Source of the DNA: CAZUFB01 sp048173955
Lineage (GTDB): Bacteria; Actinomycetota; Coriobacteriia; Coriobacteriales; UMGS124
NCBI GenBank assembly: GCA_048173955.1
Contig: DBEYOB010000096.1
Location: 1-21,707 of the forward strand
Direction of reading: 5' to 3'
Length of the DNA: 21,707 nucleotides
A program made the position numbers and the translations under genes. Positions 14,600 through 20,604 of the stretch are shown piece after piece. The notes under the pieces were generated by a model, which was not told the origin of the DNA, made no database searches, and was given only the letters and a program-made list of their open reading frames with translations. Position 1 is the stretch's first letter; the number at the start of each line of letters is the position of its first letter.

Positions 14600-16282
14600 C
14601 TACTCCACCAAACCCGCCAGGCGCTGACCGACCATGTAGCCGAACGTCACGCAACGGCCGTGGCTCACGCCGTTGAGCTCGTGGGGGTACGTGCCGGCGA
14701 ACATCGAGCCGGAGCAGTTGCCCACCGCATACAGACCGGCAATGGGCTCCTTGTCGGGGGTCAGCACGCGGGAATACTGGTCGACCAGCAAGCCGCTCGC
14801 CGTGCCCATCGGGGCGTTGGCCTCTTCGGCGGCATAGAAGGGACCTTGCGACCAATCGGTCAGATAACCGGGATTGGAACCCCACTGCAGATCCTCGCCA
14901 GCCTCGTAGCTCTCCTGCATCTCGGCGATGGTCTGCTTGAGGCCCTCGAGGTCGATGCCGGTCGCCGCGGCGAGGTCCTCGATGGTGTCGTAGGCGTCGG
15001 CGGCTGCCTCAAGCTCCTCGACGACCTTCTCGGGCTCATACTTGGCAATCGAGCCGCTCGAGGTGGTGTAGGGCACGGTGTTGACCAACGTGAGCAGATC
15101 GGGGGCAGCCCAGACCGCCCAGTCGTGGCCGCCGGGCTGGGCGCCCGTGGCATTGGCAAGGAAGTTCACCGGCACGCTCTCGTTCACAAAACGCTTGCCC
15201 GCCTCGTTCACGCGCGGCCACGGCAGGGAAAGGGCGCGCGCCATCAGATGCGTCTTCACGCTTCCGCCCGGGTCGCGCATGATGCAGTGCGGGAAGTCGT
15301 CGATGCCGGCACCGATGGCCTGAGCCATAAGCATGCCATCACCGGTGTTCTCCGTCACCGGCATGCGCCACGTCGCCGCCATGAGGTCCTGGGCGGGGAT
15401 GTACTTGCGCAGCAGCTCCCAGTTGTTCTCATAGCCACCGTTGCAGAGCACCACGCCCTTGGAGGCATTCGCTTTGATGTAGGCGCCCTCCTCGTTCTTG
15501 GCGATGATGCCCGTCACGCTGCCGGCGTCGTCGGTAACGAGCTGCACGCCCGGAGTGAAGAAATAGAACTGGGCGCCGCGGGCAACGGCCTCGTTGTACA
15601 TAATCTCGCCCACGGCCTCCATGCCCTCTTCGAAGCGAACCTGGTCGCGATAGTTGGTGACGCCGTACAGTTCCGACGTGCACGATCCGTCCTCGGCCAA
15701 GTTGAGGTAGGGCGTGACCTGGTCGCCCATAATCCCGAGCAGCCAGTCGACAGCAGTGCCGCAGTTGGCGATCCAAGCGCGCCACATCAGCGGGTCGCAC
15801 CGATAGTGGGCGTCGTTCATGGCGGTGTTGAAGAACTGCTCTTCATCGAAGTTGCCGCCTTGCGAGGTGACGAACTCGCCGTTGATGCAACCGATTTCAG
15901 ACCCGCGCGTATTGAAGCTGAAGCGCTTCTCGAACACGACGACCGAAAGCCCGGCGTCGGCGGCGGAAAGCGCCGTGGCAAGCCCCGAAATGCCCGCCCC
16001 GACGACCGCAACGTCGCAATCGATTGTCTGAGAGATGGCGTCGTCGGCAATGGGATCCGCCTCAAAGGCAACGGTGCCGGGAACCGGCTCGTAGAACGCG
16101 TACTCCTTGCCGTTCGAGATAGACTGCAGGCCTACGCCCGTTTCCGGCTCGGCAGCCTCGGAAGCCGGTTCCTCGGTCGCTGCCTCTTCGGCAACCGCAA
16201 CCGTGGCAAGCGATGCAGCCGTCACGGCAGCCCCGGCCACGCCCGCACCCTTGACAAACCCGCGCCTTGTGATGTTCTCCAT
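14600..16282 (-). CDS. Tat-exported FAD-dependent oxidoreductase (fumarate reductase/KstD-like)
   Basis: A 560-residue flavoprotein. Residues 5-32 are a Tat signal (TRRGFVKG, alanine-rich core, cleavage likely near AVAEEA), followed by an acidic linker. The FAD Rossmann motif is VVGAGISG (93-100), with Glu118 in VVVFEKR. Family landmarks include KGVVLCNGGYENN, NEAGKRFVNE, and a C-terminal GLYAVGNCSGSMFAGTYPHELNGVSHGRCVTFGYMVG region, which contacts FAD. No FMN or haem domain is present. ATG 16282 follows an AGGAAGG site. It is shorter than the flavoprotein at 2761 and from a different subgroup. It probably reduces an organic acceptor outside the cytoplasm; substrate unknown. The divergent LuxR at 16511 is the likely regulator. 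Its own terminator lies downstream, so it is probably monocistronic. Confidence 0.88.
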   Translation of the reverse strand: MENITRRGFVKGAGVAGAAVTAASLATVAVAEEAATEEPASEAAEPETGVGLQSISNGKEYAFYEPVPGTVAFEADPIADDAISQTIDCDVAVVGAGISGLATALSAADAGLSVVVFEKRFSFNTRGSEIGCINGEFVTSQGGNFDEEQFFNTAMNDAHYRCDPLMWRAWIANCGTAVDWLLGIMGDQVTPYLNLAEDGSCTSELYGVTNYRDQVRFEEGMEAVGEIMYNEAVARGAQFYFFTPGVQLVTDDAGSVTGIIAKNEEGAYIKANASKGVVLCNGGYENNWELLRKYIPAQDLMAATWRMPVTENTGDGMLMAQAIGAGIDDFPHCIMRDPGGSVKTHLMARALSLPWPRVNEAGKRFVNESVPVNFLANATGAQPGGHDWAVWAAPDLLTLVNTVPYTTSSGSIAKYEPEKVVEELEAAADAYDTIEDLAAATGIDLEGLKQTIAEMQESYEAGEDLQWGSNPGYLTDWSQGPFYAAEEANAPMGTASGLLVDQYSRVLTPDKEPIAGLYAVGNCSGSMFAGTYPHELNGVSHGRCVTFGYMVGQRLAGLVE

Positions 16283-16510
16283 GCTGCACCTTCCTCGTCA
16301 TCGCGGTACAGGAACAATCGGTCGAACCGACAGCCCCATTCTCCTCAAGCACACGTCGATGCGAAACGCGACCAGCAGGTGAAACGGCGCAAACCGGCCA
16401 TCTCATACGCCGCGGGTGAGGCATATAGCGGGCAAAATGCTGCGGCATGTGAGAACATGGAAGCGTTGTCGTCTGCCGTTCTGGAGTCGCTTGCCGTTCT
16501 GGAGGGCCTC
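16283..16510. promoter_or_regulatory. Divergent control region of the second flavoprotein/luxR pair
   Basis: This holds the promoters of both divergent genes. A short inverted repeat, TCGGT (16318-16322) and ACCGA (16326-16330), lies about 36 bases upstream of the flavoprotein ATG. I see no promoter hexamers convincing enough to place. It does not share the CATCAC/GTGATG repeat seen in the first pair. Confidence 0.35.
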
Positions 16511-17953
16511 ATGGTTTCGCTTGCCATCGAAAAAGACCGGGGCTTGCACGCAACTGCATGGATAACGCTGGCATTCACCCTCCACTGGGCATGGCAGACA
16601 TGCGTTTTGTACCTGCCGACCGAAGTCCCCCAGCAGGCGGCGTCGCCGTGGTATCTTCAAAACCTCCTCGGCCTTCTCGCCTATATTGGATTCACCGCTG
16701 CGGCGCCGAGGCTGCAGTCCATCGTACGTCTTCCGGCGCCGCGCTGGATTGCAGCGGGCCTGCTCGTCTGTAGCTGCATTTTGGGGTCGGAGATGCTTGC
16801 CGACCTCCGCGCCTCGTTCGCCGGAACAATCCTCACCGGCTGTTTGACCGCTCTCGGGGGAACGCTCATAACCACGTGCCGGTTCGACATCCTTTGCCAT
16901 ATCGAGCACAACCGCCAACGGACCGGCGTGGTCCTCCTTGCCACCATAGGGCAGCTTCTCGTCTATCTGATTCTTCGCAGCCTTCCCCACTCCATCGCGC
17001 TCACGGGTACCTACGTCATACCGATATGCCTCGCTTTTTCGATTGGAAGGGCATACCGTGCGCTGCAGGACACCCCAAAACATATCGAACCCCCTTCGAA
17101 GTCCAAACCCCTGCCTTCGGTGCAACTGCTCGCGTTCTTCCTACTCGCGCTGTCCCTCAACTTCATGCGCGCCCTGGTTGAAACGATGGGCGGTGCTACA
17201 TACGGAACCGGATACACCGTCGGCCTCACGGTTTTCATCACCATCATCTTCGTGTCACTCGAGTTGATGCTTGGAGAAAGGAACGCTGAACGTCTGGCGC
17301 CGTTTTCCATTGTTGCGTTCATGTCCGTCGCAGCGGTCACCCTTCTTGTCGGACAGGGTGGTGTCGCGCTCGCAAGCGCTTTTTCGGCGGCCGGCTTCTA
17401 TGTGTTCGTCGCACTGTTTTGGCAGGCGACGTCGGGATACCCTAACGGACGGCTCGGAGGCACGGTGTTCGTCTCTTCGGCAACGCATGCCATTTACACC
17501 TCTGGACTCCTCGCTGGCCAGCTCGTATACCGGGCACTTGACCGATTCGAAACAGCAGGCCTTTTCGGACCGTTGCTCGTTATCGCCAACGTTGCCCTCG
17601 CCGCGGCCTTTGTGCTCTACATCCGCAATCTTGAGAAAAAGAGGCAGCCCGACCGTCAGCTCTATCTTGCCCCCGGTCTCATGGGAACCCTCGAGGCGGA
17701 CGGCGAACTCCTGGCAAGGAAGGCGCGCCTCACCAACAAGGAAAAGCAAGCCGTCGTTGATCTGGCATCCGGCAAAAGCGTCGCCGCCATCGCGCGAGCC
17801 CAATGCGTGAGCGAGAACACCGTCAAGACGCATGTGTCCCACGCCTACCGCAAGCTGGCCGTCCACTCACGCGAAGAGCTCATGGAACTCATATGCAAAA
17901 CGGATGCCGAGAGGCTCGAGAAGGCCAAAGAGCTCGAGGGTGGGAAGTCTTAA
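16511..17953 (+). CDS. LuxR-family regulator with multi-helix membrane sensor domain
   Basis: A 480-residue one-component regulator. About a dozen hydrophobic helices are split by a polar central loop (TPKHIEPPSKSKPLPS). They are followed by a short linker and a GerE-type HTH (RLTNKEKQAVVDLASGKSVAAIARAQCVSENTVKTHVSHAYRKLAVHSREELMELI). The start is chosen at ATG 16511 because GGAGGG lies five bases upstream. An in-frame ATG at 16457 would add 18 residues but has a weaker site. The frame stays open far upstream, antisense to the flavoprotein gene, and is not coding there. It probably senses the flavoprotein's substrate or a related molecule in the membrane and regulates the divergent gene. It shares architecture but little obvious sequence with the regulator at 938, outside the HTH. 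Confidence 0.88.
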   Translation: MVSLAIEKDRGLHATAWITLAFTLHWAWQTCVLYLPTEVPQQAASPWYLQNLLGLLAYIGFTAAAPRLQSIVRLPAPRWIAAGLLVCSCILGSEMLADLRASFAGTILTGCLTALGGTLITTCRFDILCHIEHNRQRTGVVLLATIGQLLVYLILRSLPHSIALTGTYVIPICLAFSIGRAYRALQDTPKHIEPPSKSKPLPSVQLLAFFLLALSLNFMRALVETMGGATYGTGYTVGLTVFITIIFVSLELMLGERNAERLAPFSIVAFMSVAAVTLLVGQGGVALASAFSAAGFYVFVALFWQATSGYPNGRLGGTVFVSSATHAIYTSGLLAGQLVYRALDRFETAGLFGPLLVIANVALAAAFVLYIRNLEKKRQPDRQLYLAPGLMGTLEADGELLARKARLTNKEKQAVVDLASGKSVAAIARAQCVSENTVKTHVSHAYRKLAVHSREELMELICKTDAERLEKAKELEGGKS

Positions 17954-18040
17954 AGCCCGATGCCGCACCAGCGCACTGACTCACTGACGCAAGGGCACCG
18001 CCCGGCATAGGAGACATCGCCCTTGCGCGGTGCACGACAT

Positions 18041-18072
18041 GCAAAACGGGCCCCGGCGGGAAACCGGGGCCC
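18041..18072 (-). terminator. Rho-independent terminator of the candidate sRNA
   Basis: A perfect 9-bp stem, GGGCCCCGG (18048-18056) and CCGGGGCCC (18064-18072), with a 7-base loop, followed on the minus strand by GTTTTGC. The T-run is on the minus side only, so the main direction is minus. It also lies 94 bases past the converging LuxR gene and may stop that transcript less efficiently. Confidence 0.75.
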
Positions 18073-18135
18073 CAGGAGAGGGAGGACGTTTTTGGGTCAT
18101 AGGAACCATCTTTCCGGTGCTGGTTCCCGGTGACA
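18041..18135 (-). ncRNA. Candidate small RNA with anti-Shine-Dalgarno tract
   Basis: A complete small transcription unit with no convincing gene. The promoter at 18142-18169 predicts a start near 18135. The RNA of about 95 bases would contain a 5' hairpin (GGAACCA 18127-18121 in RNA order mirrored by TGGTTCC 18108-18102), a probable single-stranded stretch with CCCAAAAACGTCCTCCCTCTCC split across 18096-18075, and a 9-bp intrinsic terminator ending in GTTTTGC. The pyrimidine tract is complementary to GGAGAGGGAGG-type ribosome sites, as in C-rich antisense regulators of Gram-positive bacteria. A short frame (from ATG at 18143) would run through the terminator and antisense to the luxR end, so it is unlikely. 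Known housekeeping RNAs (SRP RNA, 6S, tmRNA, RNase P) do not fit. This is inference from structure; expression is untested. Confidence 0.5.
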
Positions 18136-18141
18136 GCATCC

Positions 18142-18169
18142 ATACTAGCAGCTTCGTGCTATATGTCAA
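18142..18169 (-). promoter_or_regulatory. Promoter of the candidate sRNA
   Basis: A consensus -35 TTGACA (18169-18164), a 16-base spacer, and -10 TAGTAT (18147-18142; four of six consensus positions), on the minus strand. Confidence 0.65.
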
Positions 18170-18173
18170 CTCC

Positions 18174-18204
18174 GGCTAACTAAATGTGTACAGCTAAGTT
18201 AGCC
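18174..18204. promoter_or_regulatory. Inverted-repeat operator upstream of the sRNA promoter
   Basis: Perfect 8-bp arms GGCTAACT (18174-18181) and AGTTAGCC (18197-18204) with a 15-base spacer. The near arm ends five bases upstream of the -35 box, so the centre is at about -54 from the predicted start, a usual activator position. The site could instead serve an unseen plus-strand promoter. Confidence 0.5.
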
Positions 18205-18664
18205 ATTCATAACTTATCCACATCCTCCGACAGGCGCTCGCCTGCGGTGCCCTTTCCAGCAACACCGATCCCCCACCCGCCCATCCCAATCAGGCAGATG
18301 CACAGTAATCAGATCTGGCTATTCCACGATTTGGGGGGAACACTCGCCAAAAATTGCCCTTACTGTGCAAGCTCACGTCGGTCAAATTCCCCCTGTATAC
18401 TTCTTTGCCCACGCTCTTCCGACAAAAGGGCAGGTCGTAAACTGACGAACACATCAGTGGGCCGAGGCATAGCATGCATCTGCCTCGTAAAGCCAACCGC
18501 ACTTACCCAGCAAGGCACTTTTTTGGCAAGTCCCCCTTGAAAATCGGGAAGGCGTCCAAAGCAGCCGTCCCCATTGATTCATCTTTGCGTAAGATGTATT
18601 CAAATCGGATTTAGCCCTCGCCCCATATTCGACCCAAATTCAACCCAGAAGGCCGAACATTGCC
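18205..18664. other. Gene-free stretch between sRNA operator and tRNA terminator
   Basis: No credible gene is seen; the base composition is more AT-rich than the coding regions. Small perfect hairpins are present: CGAGGCA/TGCCTCG (18463-18469, 18481-18487) and CATCTT/AAGATG (18580-18585, 18591-18596). A minus-strand frame at 18290-18502 lacks a ribosome site and any domain. Confidence 0.55.
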
Positions 18665-18707
18665 ATCAAAACGCAAACAGGCCGGACAGGATACCCCATC
18701 CGACCTG
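18665..18707 (-). terminator. Terminator of the tRNA-Arg gene
   Basis: A 9-bp stem with one G-U pair, CAGGTCGGA (18707-18699) and TCCGGCCTG (18686-18678), followed on the minus strand by TTTGCGTTTTG, about ten bases after the tRNA 3' end. Confidence 0.7.
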
Positions 18708-18716
18708 CGAATTCTC

Positions 18717-18792
18717 TGGTGCCCCCGGGCCGATTCGAACGGCCGACACCCGCTTTAGGAGAGCGGTGCTCTATCCCCTGAGCTACGAAGGC
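18717..18792 (-). tRNA. tRNA-Arg (anticodon CCU)
   Basis: A complete 76-base cloverleaf. The acceptor stem is GCCTTCG with CGGGGGC (two G-U pairs), the D-arm is GCTC...GAGC, the anticodon arm CCGCT-CTCCTAA-AGCGG gives anticodon CCU, and the T-arm is GGCCG-TTCGAAT-CGGCC. The 3' CCA is encoded. It reads the rare Arg codon AGG. It has its own promoter and terminator, so it is a single-gene unit. tRNA 3' ends are common integration sites, but no repeated copy of this 3' end is seen in the window. Confidence 0.97.
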
Positions 18793-18807
18793 AGAAGATA
18801 GCACGTA

Positions 18808-18836
18808 AGTATAGCGCTCTTGCGGCGGTGCGTCAC
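18808..18836 (-). promoter_or_regulatory. Promoter of the tRNA-Arg gene
   Basis: -10 TATACT (18813-18808) and -35 GTGACG (18836-18831) with a 17-base spacer on the minus strand. This places the start about nine bases before the mature tRNA 5' end. Confidence 0.65.
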
Positions 18837-18921
18837 TAACCATCGCCGGGCCGCAGCAAGACTACACCGACTTCAGAAGAAGCCCCTCGAGCCCCTTCCG
18901 ACCAAACGTGCACCCCAGCCC

Positions 18922-19146
18922 TCACCCCTCGTCCGGTTCTCCGTCGTCCTCAACATACTCCAGCAGATCGCCCGGCTGACAGTGCAGCTCGCGGCAGAGC
19001 GCGTCGAGCGTCGAGAACCGGATGGCGCTCACCTTGCCCGTCCTGATGCGCGATATGTTGACCTCGGAAAGACCGACGAGCTTCGACAGCTCGCGCGCCT
19101 GCAGCTTGCGGTCGGCCAGCACGCGATCGAGGCGAAGGACGATCAT
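18922..19146 (-). CDS. XRE-family HTH regulator (YozG-like)
   Basis: A 74-residue protein made almost wholly of one Cro/C1-type helix-turn-helix (LADRKLQARELSKLVGLSEVNISRIRTGKVSAIRFSTLDALCRELHCQPGDLLEYV), ending in an acidic tail. This is the small YozG-like type commonly paired with DUF2975 membrane proteins. The start is ATG 19146, with GGAGGGG five bases upstream; an upstream extension of the frame lacks a site. It is 63 bases downstream of the DUF2975 remnant and probably shares its transcript from the promoter near 20041-20069. By analogy with similar pairs it likely binds the palindrome in that promoter and autoregulates. The gene itself is intact. Confidence 0.85.
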   Translation of the reverse strand: MIVLRLDRVLADRKLQARELSKLVGLSEVNISRIRTGKVSAIRFSTLDALCRELHCQPGDLLEYVEDDGEPDEG

Positions 19147-19209
19147 GACGCCCCTCCTTGCCCACGGCCCTGCACGAGTCCATCGGCAAGCCGTCGATCG
19201 CACCGACGC

Positions 19210-19936
19210 CTACACGAGCCCATCGTCCTGCTCCTGGAGGATACAGCCGTACTCGAACACCTTGGCAAAGGCGAACAGCAGGCAGCCGCACACCACAGGG
19301 CCATAGCTGAACAGGTTGCCCTCGTAGGCAACCGGCCATTCGGGCAGCAAGAGCGCGCCGACTTTCAGCGTCGTCCACACGAGCACACCAGGGGCAAACG
19401 ACAGCACGATTGCCAGCTTGGCGATAAGCCCCAGCTCACGGGCCCGTTCACGACGGAACGCCTCGCCCGACTTGGCGATTCGGCCGAAGAACCGCGCACC
19501 CAGGAAAAGCATTGCCAGCTCGAGGCAGCCGATCGAGAGCAGTTGCACCAGATAGGGCAGCAACGCGGTCTCGGTGACGGCAAGGCCGTCGACGCGCTGC
19601 CATCCTCCCCGCCATATAGGGAACCGACCCGAGGGGGAGGGCAACGATGTTGGAGACGCGCCCGGGTTCGTCGACATACAGGCGCTCGACAATCGTCGCC
19701 CGGTCGGCCCATTCCCCGTCGGTCATCTTGACAGCATGGCCGACCTGGGTGAACACCGCCAACAACACCCCGCCGAGCAAAATGATGAAGAACGTCAGGC
19801 AGAACCCCTGCGCCAGCTCGCTCGCCTTCCTGAGCCGCTTCACGGTCTCTGCTCGGGACGCGGGGCGCGCCGTGCGGCAATCAGTCTGCGCGCGTTCGCG
19901 GCGGTTGGTCGATACGGAAGCAAATGGGTTCCTCAC
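19210..19936 (-). pseudogene. DUF2975 membrane protein, frameshifted
   Basis: The N-terminal frame starts at GTG 19936 with AAAGGAGGGG five bases upstream. It gives a basic tail, a first membrane helix (CLTFFIILLGGVLLAVFTQVG) and GRVSNIVALPLGSVPYMAG, then loses homology. The next frame resumes at GWQRVDGLAVTETALLPYLVQLL and continues through two or three further helices to FEYGCILQEQDDGLV, the typical DUF2975 C-terminus. Skipping one base in the minus-strand GGGGAGGA (19603-19610) joins the parts as SVPYMAGGWQRVDG, so a one-base insertion is the simplest explanation. An intact copy would have about 240 residues and four helices. Such proteins are thought to work with the adjacent XRE regulator; their exact role is unknown. 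A sequence error is possible. Confidence 0.75.
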
Positions 19937-20040
19937 GACGACCCCTCCTTTGAGCCGGTAAAGCCACCAACGCCGTTCCAAAACCACGCAGATTCGCGCT
20001 ATCACCGACAACACGCCGTGTGAATTAACTCTTCACGTTA

Positions 20041-20069
20041 AATATATAACGATTATCGTTAAATTTCAA
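20041..20069 (-). promoter_or_regulatory. Promoter of DUF2975/XRE unit with operator in the spacer
   Basis: -35 TTGAAA (20069-20064), a 17-base spacer, and -10 TATATT (20046-20041) on the minus strand. The spacer contains a perfect 15-bp palindrome, TAACGATTATCGTTA (20047-20061). Binding there would block RNA polymerase. A further TAACG half-site lies just downstream, and a GTGAA/TTCAC repeat sits in the leader (about 20019-20037). The predicted leader is about 100 bases long. Confidence 0.7.
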
Positions 20070-20604
20070 GAAAACGACACTCCCTGAACGGATGGCGTCC
20101 TCGCTACCCTCGTCTTGGAATGTCGAAGTGCTGGGGTTCGGCCGCAACTCAGCGCCACCGAGCCCATCGCTTAAAGTTGACCTGAGGCAAAGAGGCAGCA
20201 AACCCGGGCAAACCGACAGGCAACATGATGCTTGGACGGCGCGGCGCAGGCACGGCGCGCGTCGCGTCAGGAAAATCGCGCCCCGCTGGCCAAAAAGCGC
20301 GATCGTGAAGAGCATCCGAAGCCCACAACGCCTTGGCGGCCGGCGGTGACCAGGCGTTTTGGCAACCGGCAGCAGGCGGCCAAGCGGCCCAGTCACAGCG
20401 CGTCCAAGGAAACACCTGGTCGCTTCCGCCCGAAGCTCCCCGCCGCTCTTCACGTTCGATGATTTTGGCCAGCGAGGACCCGTTTCGCTGACACGGCCGA
20501 TCGCATCGCGGGGCGCAAGTCACGTCAATCGCACGATTCGTCCGCGGCATCGACTGCACTTCCACACATTGCGGCGAACTCCTTCGCCGCAGCACATGGT
20601 CGCA
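20070..20604. other. Gene-free stretch left of the third luxR
   Basis: No credible gene is seen in about 535 bases; the open frames here have no recognisable domain and poor start sites. It contains a 7-bp inverted repeat (ATCGCGC 20275-20281, GCGCGAT 20297-20303) and the strong hairpin at 20570-20591. Confidence 0.55.
20570..20591 (-). terminator. Strong hairpin after the third luxR gene
   Basis: Perfect 9-bp arms TGCGGCGAA (20570-20578) and TTCGCCGCA (20583-20591) with a 4-base loop, 13 bases past the luxR stop. No T-tract follows on the minus strand, so it may be an mRNA 3' end or a weak terminator. Confidence 0.5.

Noticed and set aside
14660..16456. Upstream extension of the second luxR frame
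   Set aside because: Antisense to the flavoprotein gene, no membrane helices or domain, and the real gene has a clear ribosome site at 16501-16506.
17889..18143. Minus-strand frame from ATG 18143
   Set aside because: It starts at or before the predicted RNA start, crosses an intrinsic terminator and runs antisense to the luxR end.
18290..18502. Minus-strand 70-codon frame
   Set aside because: No ribosome site, no domain, and unusual composition for a gene; left as gene-free sequence.
18717..18792. tRNA-Arg as integration site of the hsd island
   Set aside because: The tRNA lies more than 4 kb from hsdM with the flavoprotein/luxR pair between, and no copy of its 3' end is seen elsewhere in the window.
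18574..18801. Short plus-strand frame
   Set aside because: Overlaps the tRNA-Arg gene in antisense and has no domain.
20149..20595. Minus-strand 148-codon frame
   Set aside because: Crosses a strong hairpin, has a Pro/Arg/Ala-rich shadow-like composition and no domain.
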